A DNA stretch of 64,000 nt. Origin: Gracilimonas tropica DSM 19535 (GTDB lineage Bacteria; Bacteroidota; Rhodothermia; Balneolales; Balneolaceae). The stretch lies in NCBI RefSeq assembly GCF_000375425.1, contig NZ_AQXG01000003.1, positions 248,001 to 312,000 on the forward strand, in the 5' to 3' direction. The notes below the pieces were generated by a model. It ran no database searches. It was not told the DNA's origin and saw nothing but the letters and a program-made list of their open reading frames with translations. The position numbers and the translations under genes were made by a program. This document shows, in pieces, positions 27,271 through 34,699 of this stretch. The number at the start of each line of letters is the position of its first letter. Position 1 is the stretch's first letter.

Positions 27271-27672
27271 ATGAAGGCCATCGTCACCCTTATCTCAGGA
27301 TTTTTTGGGATTCTTTTTTTTGAAGGATTTGCCCGGCTGATCATCACCTTTTATCATCGTATAGAATTTAGTTTTTATGGCGTATCTCATCTTCCTGCGG
27401 ATATATGGATGTATGTGATCTTCGCCTCCGTGATCACTAGTACCTGGCTAACTTCCATGCTGGTACTTACCATCTTGAAAACCGACTCTAAGAGATATGC
27501 ATTTATTTTTGGAGGGATGATTCTTTTCTGGAGAGGTTTCGAGATGAGCAATTCCTGGAATTCAGAACCCATGTATTATTTTTTTATAGTAATAGGGTTA
27601 CACATTTCGGCCGTTTATCTTGCTTATTTAGCATATTCTCGGCAAGAATCTGTTGATGAAAACAAAAATTGA
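27271..27672 (+). CDS. Small integral membrane protein, hypothetical
   Basis: The 133-residue protein has four hydrophobic segments (about 1-25, 45-67, 73-90 and 100-120) and a polar tail. No family is recognised. It is divergent from the nei gene with 70 bases between. It is followed by a gap filled with repeats. It is a possible DUF-type membrane protein with no assignable role. Confidence 0.55.
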   Translation: MKAIVTLISGFFGILFFEGFARLIITFYHRIEFSFYGVSHLPADIWMYVIFASVITSTWLTSMLVLTILKTDSKRYAFIFGGMILFWRGFEMSNSWNSEPMYYFFIVIGLHISAVYLAYLAYSRQESVDENKN

Positions 27673-27737
27673 AAACTGCTTTTTACCACCTGAATTACTC
27701 TAGTCTTTGCATCTTCAGTTAAATTAGTAAATTACAC

Positions 27738-27790
27738 CTCGTTCCGCTGCTCTGCTTCGGAATGCCTCATTGAGGCTCCGCCTCAACCTA
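27738..27790 (+). repeat. REP-like palindromic repeat, copy 1
   Basis: The unit begins CTCGTTCCGCTGCTCTGC and continues to a second small palindrome around GAGGCTCCGCCTC. It matches copies at 29244-29298, 29943-29995 (inverted) and 52051-52098 (inverted). Two of these flank the RAYT gene, so this is probably a non-autonomous REP. It is joined directly to an inverted-repeat element at 27801-27897. Confidence 0.65.
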
Positions 27791-27800
27791 CCGGCTCGTG

Positions 27801-27897
27801 CTCGTCTGAACACTGAATAGCCCTGAAATTCAAAACCATTTTGATATTTCCACCTCTTATTTTGATTATCTAACCAAGAAGTGGTCCGACGATTGAA
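27801..27897 (-). repeat. Short inverted-repeat element (family A), copy 3
   Basis: Read on the minus strand, this 97-base block runs from TCAATCGTCGGACCACTTCTT to a terminus near CAGTGTTCAGACGAG. It matches the two plus-strand copies at 32068-32177 and 32371-32477, including the internal phrase GGTGGAAATATCAAA. Its ends form an imperfect terminal inverted repeat (TCGTCTGAACACT versus AGTGGTCCGACGA). No coding capacity is seen. Confidence 0.6.
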
Positions 27898-27994
27898 ACC
27901 GGCAGTAAACTATTTCCAACTCACCATTCCTTCATAAACAAAAAAGATTTATATACATTCAGCAGAAAGTCTCAATCTTGAATTGTTATAACAC

Positions 27995-29191
27995 ATGAAA
28001 TTCATTTCACTGATTAATCTCTTACTACTTGCCTTCCTTTCATCTTGTAGCTTAAATGAGAAAACGAACATCAAAGAAATCGCATCTCCAGCCGGAGAAA
28101 ACAGCATGTATCCTCGATTGTTTACTGACAATACCGGAACTGTTTTCATGAGTTGGCTGGAGCAAAATGATAAATTATCCTCCCTAAAGTATGCCTCATT
28201 TAAAAATGGGAACTGGAGTGAACCGCAAGTGATTGCAGCCGATTCTGGATGGTTCATTAACTGGGCTGATTTCCCTTCCATCATCGCTCAAGATGGAAAC
28301 CCCATGGCCGCACATTGGCTGAATAAGTTGGCAGGCGACACTTATGCTTATGAAATAAATATGTCTGTTTTTGATGGAAGCTGGGGTGAACCGTTTACGC
28401 CACACAAAGACGGTACACCCACAGAGCACGGCTTTTTAAGTATGATTCCCACCTCCGATTCCGCCTACTTTGCCACGTGGCTGGATGGAAGAAATACCGA
28501 AAACCGCTCTGATGACGAATACGGAGATCTCCAAAAAGCCATGACTTTACGGGGAGCATTGATCAGTAAATCCGGGCAGGTCTTAGAGAAATACCTGCTG
28601 GATGACTCAGTTTGTGACTGTTGCAATACAACGGTTGCAAAAACAGAAAAAGGAATTATAGTTGCTTACAGAAACCGAACAGAGAATGAAATTCGTGATA
28701 TTTATACGGTAACGGTCAAAAACGGCATTGTTTCCGAACCTCAAAAAGTACATTCAGATAAATGGGAAATTGCGGCCTGCCCTGTTAATGGACCAGCTAT
28801 AGCCACTGATGGTAACAAGATTGCCTTAGCTTGGTTTACCGGAGCGGATGGGGAACCAAAAGTGAAAATGGCTCTTTCTGATAATGCCGGGAAAGATTTC
28901 GACTCTCCGATCATACTTGATGAACATTCAACGTTAGGAAGATTAGATATTGAAATGGTTGATGGTAAAATTTGGATTAGCCGAATCACCAAACATCAGG
29001 AAGAGAATGCCTTAAAGATCTCAATGTATGATTATACCGGTAATAAGCTCAGTGATCATATCATAGAAGAAATTTCAGGAAACAGAAATGCCGGTTTTCC
29101 TCAAATTACTAAAGCGGGAGATGGTATTTTGATTGCGAACACAAATGAAGAAAAAGGTAAAACCAAAGTAAAGGTCAGATACCTGAATTGA
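27995..29191 (+). CDS. Lipoprotein with sialidase-like beta-propeller
   Basis: This 398-residue lipoprotein has a signal with lipobox LSSC (Cys18). The rest is a repeat of short blades of the type WLEQNDKLSSLKYASFKNGNWSEP, WLDGRNTE and AWFTGADGEPKVKMALSDNAGKDFDSP. The Asp-box-like SDNAGKDF is characteristic of sialidase/BNR beta-propellers. A SVCDCCNTT cluster (about residues 206-214) is unusual and may bind metal or form disulfides. The catalytic residues of true sialidases are not evident, so a binding or structural role is as likely. Confidence 0.6.
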   Translation: MKFISLINLLLLAFLSSCSLNEKTNIKEIASPAGENSMYPRLFTDNTGTVFMSWLEQNDKLSSLKYASFKNGNWSEPQVIAADSGWFINWADFPSIIAQDGNPMAAHWLNKLAGDTYAYEINMSVFDGSWGEPFTPHKDGTPTEHGFLSMIPTSDSAYFATWLDGRNTENRSDDEYGDLQKAMTLRGALISKSGQVLEKYLLDDSVCDCCNTTVAKTEKGIIVAYRNRTENEIRDIYTVTVKNGIVSEPQKVHSDKWEIAACPVNGPAIATDGNKIALAWFTGADGEPKVKMALSDNAGKDFDSPIILDEHSTLGRLDIEMVDGKIWISRITKHQEENALKISMYDYTGNKLSDHIIEEISGNRNAGFPQITKAGDGILIANTNEEKGKTKVKVRYLN

Positions 29192-29213
29192 TCAACCAGC
29201 TGATCGCTTCTGG

Positions 29214-29239
29214 AAAGATGCTGCAGCTTTTTAACTCTT
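29214..29239 (+). repeat. 26-bp direct repeat, left copy
   Basis: A perfect 26-base direct repeat (centre TGCTGCAGC, followed by TTTTTAACTCTT) recurs at 29999-30024. The pair brackets the RAYT gene and its two REP copies. It is either a duplication created by insertion or part of a longer ancestral repeat. Confidence 0.7.
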
Positions 29240-29243
29240 AAAT

Positions 29244-29298
29244 CTCGTTCCGCCGCTCTGCTGCGGAATGCATAATTGAGGCACTGCCTCACCCTACC
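29244..29298 (+). repeat. REP-like palindromic repeat, copy 2 (left flank of RAYT)
   Basis: CTCGTTCCGCCGCTCTGC with the partner GCGGAA forms an imperfect hairpin. A second hairpin forms from GAGGCACTGCCTC. The unit is the inverse of the copy at 29943-29995 on the other side of the transposase gene. Confidence 0.7.
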
Positions 29299-29332
29299 AA
29301 TTGAACTTGAGCGACATATAACACCATAGAAA

Positions 29333-29869
29333 TCATCCCGAAAATAATATAACGGGTATTAAACCATCGCCTCCCTCATAATTAATCGCTGAAGAAAGCC
29401 GCCAATGCACTGGATTCTTAACAAAACCGGCTTTTACAGGATTAAAATGTATGTATTCCATTTTTTGACGCATCATTTTTGAAGTAAATATTTGTTTGGG
29501 ATGCAGCCCTTCCTGCCAAACCTGATGTTCACTATCCCGATGATTTCTGAGCTTCTTTGACTTTAGTTCCTTCAATAAAACTTTACTTTTCTTTTCCAAT
29601 AAATAGTCAATGATGCTTCTTCCGGTAAATGATTTAAATGCCCGTAATTTTTCTGATAATGATTCATCCTCAGCAATAAGGTGCATGTGATTGGGCATAA
29701 TGACATATCCATATAATTTTACCCCATTCTCGTTTTGCAAATAACATAATGCATCCAGGACGATCTTCGTGATATTAGGATTCATAAACACCGGCAGACC
29801 TCCCACTATAGAGTTTGTAAGGAAATACGGATGGTAGTTTTCGTGAAATTTGTAGCGACTTCGTCCCAT
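29333..29869 (-). mobile_element. REP-associated tyrosine transposase (RAYT, IS200-like Y1)
   Basis: This 178-residue protein has the HUH motif in VIMPNHMHLIAE (His61, His63), the C-terminal helix with the candidate nucleophile Tyr139 in QKMEYIHFNPVKAGFV, and the GRSIIDYL region, all diagnostic of RAYT/Y1 enzymes. These nick single-stranded DNA at REP palindromes and are generally single-copy and domesticated. It is flanked by inverted REP copies and by 26-bp direct repeats, making a compact REPtron-like module about 0.8 kb long. The frame is intact, so activity is possible. Confidence 0.85.
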
Positions 29870-29942
29870 AATTTTTGGCTTTTATTTAGTAAGAGCCGTT
29901 TGGGAGCAATTCCTTACAATTTATTTTTGTATGGGCTTTTTA

Positions 29943-29995
29943 TAGGTTGAGGCTGAGCCTCAGTAGAACATTCCGCAGCAGAGCAGCGGAACGAG
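29943..29995 (-). repeat. REP-like palindromic repeat, copy 3 (right flank of RAYT)
   Basis: This is the inverted copy of the left-flank REP: GAGGCTGAGCCTC is followed by TTCCGC-AGCAGAGCA-GCGGAA and ACGAG. The first is a 13-base near-perfect palindrome, the second a hairpin with a 6-bp outer stem. Confidence 0.7.
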
Positions 29996-29998
29996 AAT

Positions 29999-30024
29999 AA
30001 AGATGCTGCAGCTTTTTAACTCTT
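29999..30024 (+). repeat. 26-bp direct repeat, right copy
   Basis: This is identical to 29214-29239 and lies immediately outside the right REP copy. It ends six bases before the stop codon of the first pilin-like gene. Confidence 0.7.
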
Positions 30025-30030
30025 TATTTA

Positions 30031-30414
30031 CTATTCACTTTCCTCAGCACTTATAAACTCAATACGGTCAGAATAGATCACCCCAACTATATTCTCTCCG
30101 CCAGAAACAGGAACAGCTGTTAGTGTGAATGATTTGTCGCCCGGCTCCAATGAAAACTCTCCTAATTCACTATCACTGGCTTCAATGTTCAAATGATCCA
30201 GGGTAATGTTTTGATAGGTTCCCCCACCGCCACCAAGCATTTTATTTTTTCTAAAATAAGCCTGTGCTAATGTTGAGGCATCCATCATTTTTTGGCGGAG
30301 TGCTTCCTGATTCGCTTGAATGTGGCTATCCTGCATAGTATTAATTGCCAGAATTGTTGCAATTGCTACTACTACCGTGACTAAAAGAATTAATACCAGT
30401 TGTTGTTGTCCCAA
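30031..30414 (-). CDS. Pilin-like small exported protein (paralog A)
   Basis: The 127-residue protein begins MGQQQLVLILLVTVVVAIATILAINT in two stretches: a two-residue leader and one long hydrophobic helix, then a polar region with YFRKNKMLGGGGG and a beta-rich tail. This layout matches type IV pilins (Gly before a helix that packs in the filament core), but the leader is minimal and the usual Glu at mature position 5 is a Val/Leu. The start codon is TTG by alignment with the upstream paralog. It is 81 bases downstream of that paralog, after a terminator. Confidence 0.6.
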   Translation of the reverse strand: MGQQQLVLILLVTVVVAIATILAINTMQDSHIQANQEALRQKMMDASTLAQAYFRKNKMLGGGGGTYQNITLDHLNIEASDSELGEFSLEPGDKSFTLTAVPVSGGENIVGVIYSDRIEFISAEESE

Positions 30415-30441
30415 GGTTAAAGAGAAATTGTTCGTTTAAAT

Positions 30442-30477
30442 AAAAAAACCTTCTCACAAATAATGTGGGAAGGTTTA
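30442..30477 (-). terminator. Rho-independent terminator between the pilin-like genes
   Basis: On the minus strand, AAACCTTC-C-CAC pairs with GTG-A-GAAGGTTT around an ATTATTT-type loop, followed by a run of T. It would end most transcripts of the upstream gene (30496-30924) and could leave the downstream paralog at lower expression. Confidence 0.8.
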
Positions 30478-30495
30478 ATAAATAAACTTATACTT

Positions 30496-30924
30496 TTAAT
30501 TGGTTGGTGCGGTATAATCTCCCATTGAAAGATTATCAGGTGAGACAGTACCTTCAATCGTTCCACCGGCAGAAGCTGGTGTTGCAGTTACTGTAAATTC
30601 GTCGTCTGATCCACTTGCTGAAATACCAGAAAGTACATATGTACCATTAGCATTTGCTGCGGATAATCCACCGTTAAAAACGCTATCCGATGGAAATGAT
30701 ATATCATTGAAAGTTAAACCTGCAAAGCTATTGCCTCCTCCACCCATCATAGATGGCTTCATGTAATATGCTTGAGCAGAAGCTGCAATTTGACCTATAT
30801 CTTGACGAGCTGCATCTACGTTAGCTGAATCTGCGGCAGAACCGAAGGTGTTGATAGCTACAACCGTCGCGATACCTACGATGATTGTTACCAATATAAC
30901 GAGTAATAATTGTTGTTGACCCAT
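30496..30924 (-). CDS. Pilin-like small exported protein (paralog B, probable major subunit)
   Basis: The 142-residue protein starts MGQQQLLLVILVTIIVGIA, almost identical to paralog A, then AINTFGSAADS and the conserved block YYMKPSMMGGGGNSFAGL before a small Ser/Gly/Thr-rich beta domain. A strong RBS (AGGAG five to six bases before ATG) and its own promoter-like sequence suggest high expression. The helix and short leader fit an exported subunit of the type IV pilus-type machine encoded at 9.4-19 kb, which lacks a pilin of its own. A prepilin peptidase site would be Gly2/Gln3, which is unusual. Confidence 0.6.
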   Translation of the reverse strand: MGQQQLLLVILVTIIVGIATVVAINTFGSAADSANVDAARQDIGQIAASAQAYYMKPSMMGGGGNSFAGLTFNDISFPSDSVFNGGLSAANANGTYVLSGISASGSDDEFTVTATPASAGGTIEGTVSPDNLSMGDYTAPTN

Positions 30925-31109
30925 GACGATCTCCTAAGTTGTGTTTGTTTTGTTGTTTGTTAAACTGTTCGAATTTATTCTGTTGCAAAGTTTGATAATA
31001 ACTGCATCAAAATAAATTAGATTTTATTTAGTATTAATTGTTTGTTTTACGATCACAAGAGTGACCCGTTGGCTAAGTGTTACAAAATAAACTTAATTAA
31101 AAAATTTTA

Positions 31110-31146
31110 ATATTTACAAAACTATTTTGTCCTTCATTTGTAACAA
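31110..31146 (-). promoter_or_regulatory. Bacteroidota-type promoter for pilin-like gene
   Basis: On the minus strand a -33 TTG (complement of 31144-31146) is followed after exactly 19 bases by TAGTTTTG (31117-31124), which fits the Bacteroidota primary sigma consensus TTG-N19-21-TAnnTTTG. Transcription would start near 31110, leaving a leader of about 185 bases before the ATG at 30924. Confidence 0.45.
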
Positions 31147-31224
31147 GCGTTGGAGAATACGAAAATATAACATCAATGGATTGTTAATTTATTTCCAAAA
31201 ATGATGGCATTATCCCCAAAAGGA

Positions 31225-31935
31225 TCACATTGGGGATACTTCCCCACCCTGCGGCATGAGTATCAATTCTTCTACTGCACTTCTTGGGCTTAGTTGGGAG
31301 ATTGAGATAATCAACTTCCCAACATCTTCAGGATCAATCAACTTAACAGGATCAATATCTACTCCTTTCCAGGAAGTTGAATAGGTTTGCCCCAGGTTGA
31401 TGGCGGTAACGGCTACACTGGTGCCCATCAGCTCTTTTCGAAGAGAACGTGTATAACCCAAAAGAGCATGCTTTGACATGGAATAAGCCCCACTGTCGCC
31501 CAGTCCCTTCAAAGCCCCCATGGAAGAAATATTTACTATAAATCCTCTTTCCTGCTTTTTTAAAATCGGCAAGACTTTCTTAGTAAGGTTAAAAGCTCCC
31601 AACGCATTGATCTCGAACTGAGCGCGAAACTCGTCTGTCGTTGTTTCTTTTAATTTTTTAAATAGAAAAGAACCGGCGTTGTTTACGAGGATTCCGGGAT
31701 CAAAAGACTTAAAATCCAATGCTTCTATTTCTCTTTCATTCGTTATATCTGCGGTAATGATATCTACTTTAGAAGCTCCTTCCTTTAAGCATTCGCTTCG
31801 AGCTGCTTCCAATTCCTCTTCACTTCGGGCCATCAGCACCAAAGGATGATCCGTCTCCCTCGCAAATACTTTAGCTATGGACAATCCAATTCCTTTGCTG
31901 CCACCGGTGATGATTACGGATTTTTTGCTCAACAT
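31225..31935 (-). CDS. Short-chain dehydrogenase/reductase
   Basis: The 236-residue SDR has the cofactor motif TGGSKGIG (residues 10-17), the NNAG stretch at 85-88, Ser137/138 in NISSMG and the catalytic Tyr151/Lys155 pair in YSMSK. The Ala/Arg context after strand 2 (ARSEEE) suggests NADPH preference. It is a soluble oxidoreductase of unknown substrate. It is a single gene; the next gene upstream is 600 bases away in a repeat-filled gap. Confidence 0.85.
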   Translation of the reverse strand: MLSKKSVIITGGSKGIGLSIAKVFARETDHPLVLMARSEEELEAARSECLKEGASKVDIITADITNEREIEALDFKSFDPGILVNNAGSFLFKKLKETTTDEFRAQFEINALGAFNLTKKVLPILKKQERGFIVNISSMGALKGLGDSGAYSMSKHALLGYTRSLRKELMGTSVAVTAINLGQTYSTSWKGVDIDPVKLIDPEDVGKLIISISQLSPRSAVEELILMPQGGEVSPM

Positions 31936-32067
31936 CTATTTTTAGTTATCTCACTTTTTATTCATGAATCTTGATAGTAAGGCTTTATAAATAGTAAGTC
32001 CTTTTTACTCTGAGAGTCAAAATAAACTTCTACATTCTTAATTCCTTATCGAATGTTCAGCCCTTTT

Positions 32068-32177
32068 TCAATCGTCAGACCACTTCTTGCTTAATCAATC
32101 AACCTACTCGGTGGAAATACCAAAACAATAGCAAAAATTCAGAGCTTTTCAGTGGACGGACGAGGATCGGGACTTTT
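32068..32177 (+). repeat. Short inverted-repeat element (family A), copy 1
   Basis: It begins CAATCGTCAGACCACTTCTTGC, includes a GGTGGAAATA core and ends AGTGGACGGACGAG. The two ends are imperfect inverted repeats. It shows direct similarity to 32371-32477 and inverted similarity to 27801-27897. Confidence 0.7.
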
Positions 32178-32370
32178 GAAAACAACCAGAAATCGTCCGG
32201 CCACTGAATTGGTTTCAATACTTACCCAACCTAAAAAATTTCAACCGGCAGGTTTTTTGAACAATTATGAAGTGATCTGACGAATCGCGGGGGCGACATG
32301 TATTAGCTGTCAATTTTTAGTCACCGCTCGGCAAGTAAAGAATTATTGGGAGATTTTTTGCTTGCTGAGT

Positions 32371-32477
32371 TCAATCGTCAGACCACTTCTTGCTTAATTA
32401 ATCTACATATTCGGTGGAAATATCAAAGCAGTCCCTACATTGGAGCTTTTCAGTGGTCGGACGAGTATTTGGACTTT
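32371..32477 (+). repeat. Short inverted-repeat element (family A), copy 2
   Basis: The terminal inverted repeat TCGTCAGACCACT / AGTGGTCGGACGA matches in 12 of 13 positions. It carries the same start and the same internal GGTGGAAATATCAAA phrase as the 27.8-kb copy. It resembles a miniature inverted-repeat transposable element; no target duplication was identified. Confidence 0.7.
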
Positions 32478-32534
32478 AATATCCTTGGTAGTGTTGACAT
32501 TGGATCTAAAGAAAAGTCTCAGAGACTGCTCAAA

Positions 32535-33182
32535 TCATGGAACCTTCAGAAACTTGTGCGTCTGCAAGCTAATTCCCCATTCCGGATTTTCTTTCACATA
32601 ATCCACAATTAAATCTATGGATTTAGGGGTTTCCCATTCAGGTTGCAGAAGCAATCGGGTTCCTTCGGGACATTTAGCGGCGTTGTCCTCAGCCCATTTC
32701 AGATCTTTGTTGGTGAGCACCACGACTTTCAACTCATCCACATAGGCAAAAACTTCTTCGGTCGGTTTCTTAAATCTTTTGGGTGAAAGCGTGATCCAAT
32801 CGAGCTGCCCGGATAACGGAGAAGAACCACTCGTCTCGATATGAACTTTCATTCCTTCTGATTTCAACCCCAGCGTGAGCGGCAAAAGATCATGTAATAG
32901 AGGCTCTCCGCCGGTTATTACTACAAAAGGAGCTTTGCTTGCTTTGGCGGCATCCACCAATTCTCTTACGGTCATTTTAGGATGCCCTTCCTCTTCCCAA
33001 CTTTCTTTCACATCGCACCACCAGCAATTGACGTCACAACCTGCGGTTCGGATAAAATAAGAAGCGCGTCCGGTATGGGCACCTTCTCCCTGAATGGTAT
33101 AAAAATGCTCCATGATAGGATACTCAACATACCAAATATCCTGTTCCGAAATTAAATCAGACTGTTTTTCAGTTTTAAACAT
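32535..33182 (-). CDS. queE: 7-carboxy-7-deazaguanine synthase QueE
   Basis: This 215-residue radical SAM enzyme has the CxxxCxxC cluster motif at Cys49, Cys53 and Cys56 (GCDVNCWWCDV), preceded by the QGEGAHTGRASYFIRTAG entry that marks QueE. It converts 6-carboxytetrahydropterin into 7-carboxy-7-deazaguanine for queuosine. It overlaps queD by eight bases, which links consecutive steps. C-terminal residues QPEW and LQTHK fit QueE. Confidence 0.92.
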   Translation of the reverse strand: MFKTEKQSDLISEQDIWYVEYPIMEHFYTIQGEGAHTGRASYFIRTAGCDVNCWWCDVKESWEEEGHPKMTVRELVDAAKASKAPFVVITGGEPLLHDLLPLTLGLKSEGMKVHIETSGSSPLSGQLDWITLSPKRFKKPTEEVFAYVDELKVVVLTNKDLKWAEDNAAKCPEGTRLLLQPEWETPKSIDLIVDYVKENPEWGISLQTHKFLKVP

Positions 33183-33564
33183 CTTTATCGGTGTATTCTA
33201 CCCAGCTTGTTTCAGTTTCCCAAACGGTCACCGTGAGTTCAATGCCTTCCGGGATACGGCTTTTTGTTTCTTTGTGAATGTATTCTGCTATTCGCTCTGC
33301 CGTGGTATTTTCCGGCATCAATTCATTCAAGAATCCATGATCGAATCCTCCCTTTTCAGAATCTTTGGCCGCCCATTTCAACTCTTTGAAATCACATACC
33401 ATATCCGGTGATTTCAAATACTGAGAAGGATTGAGTTTGTGAGATTTTGCCGTCATTTTAACTCTGTAAGAATGGCCATGCATACGTCCGCATTTACCGT
33501 CATAACCATCTATAAAGTGAGCAGCATCAAATTTAAATTCTGTATGTAAAGTCCAGGTCGGCAT
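33175..33564 (-). CDS. queD: 6-carboxytetrahydropterin synthase QueD
   Basis: The 129-residue QueD/PTPS-family enzyme has zinc ligands His16 (FDAAHFIDG), His29 and His31 (RMHGHSY) and the catalytic Cys25 (KCGRMHGH). It makes 6-carboxytetrahydropterin from dihydroneopterin triphosphate. Its stop overlaps queE. No preQ1 riboswitch is recognisable upstream. Confidence 0.92.
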   Translation of the reverse strand: MPTWTLHTEFKFDAAHFIDGYDGKCGRMHGHSYRVKMTAKSHKLNPSQYLKSPDMVCDFKELKWAAKDSEKGGFDHGFLNELMPENTTAERIAEYIHKETKSRIPEGIELTVTVWETETSWVEYTDKDV

Positions 33565-33613
33565 TAGTGAATAAAGATTTTATCTAATAGGAGGATTTGA
33601 AAACTTCTTTCAA

Positions 33614-33636
33614 CAAAAAAAGCCACGTTTGTGGCG
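33614..33636 (-). terminator. Candidate terminator downstream of the redoxin gene
   Basis: On the minus strand GCCAC-AAAC-GTGGC is followed by seven T residues. The stem is short (5 bp) but GC-rich, and it is well placed 30 bases after the stop of the thioredoxin-like gene. Confidence 0.6.
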
Positions 33637-33666
33637 TGACCTTAAATTACAGGTTTTTCTGCAAAA

Positions 33667-34281
33667 TTACTCAGTTCGCTTTATGGAACATCCTACCACA
33701 GAGGTTTCCTTGATCAGAATCTCATTCCCACTTGAAATAGCATTGATCGCATCTTCCAGGAATTTCTTTTTTGAAGCACCGGCGTCATCCGCATTATCAT
33801 CTATGGCTCCATGATAAACGAGCTTTAAATCTCCATCAAACAAAAACACTTCAGGGGTACGGGTAGCACCAAAAGCATCCGCTATAGCATGATCTTCGTC
33901 CAAAGCGTAGGGAAAATTGTATCCCTGTTTTTGTGCTCTTCGTCGCATATCCCCCATAGATTCTCCCCTGCCTCTGATCCGCTCATTGGAGTTTAAGACG
34001 ATCATTCCAATGTTATTGAAATCCGCCATAGTTGAGATTTCATTATAACGTGACTCCCATTTTGCAACCCAAGGACACGTATTTCCACTGAATATCACCA
34101 ACAAGCCATTGCTGTCCGATATTTGGATCAGGCTCCAGTCTCTTCCCGAGGTGTCTTCAACTTCCTTATCGCCGGCCGGAAGTTCATCCCCGATCCTGAT
34201 CGATGTTTGTGCTTGTACTGAAACCACGCCGAGCATCAAGATCCAAGGTGGTAAAAATATAAGTCTCATCATTTTGATCAT
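33667..34281 (-). CDS. Exported thioredoxin-fold redoxin
   Basis: The 204-residue protein has an N-terminal signal (to about residue 25, VSVQAQ) and an AhpC/TSA-type thioredoxin fold. The fold has GNTCPWVAKWE (a single Cys69 at the CxxC position, with CPWV replacing CxxC), NSNERI and the cis-Pro loop RTPEVFLFD. A second Cys near the C-terminus (VGCSIK) could form a distal disulfide. It is periplasmic or lipoprotein-like. The electron donor is unknown. Confidence 0.75.
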   Translation of the reverse strand: MIKMMRLIFLPPWILMLGVVSVQAQTSIRIGDELPAGDKEVEDTSGRDWSLIQISDSNGLLVIFSGNTCPWVAKWESRYNEISTMADFNNIGMIVLNSNERIRGRGESMGDMRRRAQKQGYNFPYALDEDHAIADAFGATRTPEVFLFDGDLKLVYHGAIDDNADDAGASKKKFLEDAINAISSGNEILIKETSVVGCSIKRTE

Positions 34282-34339
34282 CCGCTTTCCTAAAATTGGA
34301 TTTACTTTATTATAACTATTGGCATTAGTAAGTGCACCT

Positions 34340-34699
34340 TTAGTTTTTGGGATCCGTTTCGTTTAAAAGAGCCGGATCCCAAAAATGTTTCTCCATATTT
34401 ACGGTATACTCTTCAATAAACTCGATCCCTTCTTGTTCCAGTCTTTCACGCATCGAATCTCCTTCAAAATAAGCCCGGCCGGTTAACTGTCCAAGTCGAT
34501 TAAGCACTCTGTGTGCAGGTATCTCAAATCCCAGATCTTCGGCTGTGTAGGTATTCAACGCATATCCAACCATTCGGGCACCGGATCGAACCCCCAGATA
34601 TCCTGCAATTGCCCCATACGAAGTTACCCGTCCAAATGGGATCTCTGCAACCACCTCATACACACGATTATAAAAATCCCGGGTTGAAGCTTTTGTCAT
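34340..34699 (-). CDS. Alkyltransferase-like protein (ATL)
   Basis: The 119-residue MGMT-fold DNA-binding domain has PFGRVTSYGAIAGYLG and the arginine finger GARMVG. The active-site box reads PAHRV (61-65) instead of PCHRV, so the alkyl-accepting Cys is Ala. This is the hallmark of ATL proteins, which bind O6-alkylguanine and recruit nucleotide excision repair. It overlaps the DUF2520 gene by four bases. Confidence 0.85.
   Translation of the reverse strand: MTKASTRDFYNRVYEVVAEIPFGRVTSYGAIAGYLGVRSGARMVGYALNTYTAEDLGFEIPAHRVLNRLGQLTGRAYFEGDSMRERLEQEGIEFIEEYTVNMEKHFWDPALLNETDPKN

Larger units (their letters stand above)
31936..32534. other. Repeat-filled intergenic region
   Basis: This 600-base gap contains two direct copies of a 107-110-base inverted-repeat element (32068-32177 and 32371-32477) and a partial third terminus (TCGTCCGGCCACTGAA, at about 32188). 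No coding frame with family features was found. Confidence 0.6.

Noticed and set aside
32346-32612. 88-codon plus-strand frame
   Set aside because: It lies across a repeat copy and the queE 3' end, so coding is unlikely.
33565-33666. preQ1 riboswitch upstream of queD
   Set aside because: No preQ1-I or -II consensus pattern could be recognised in the short leader.
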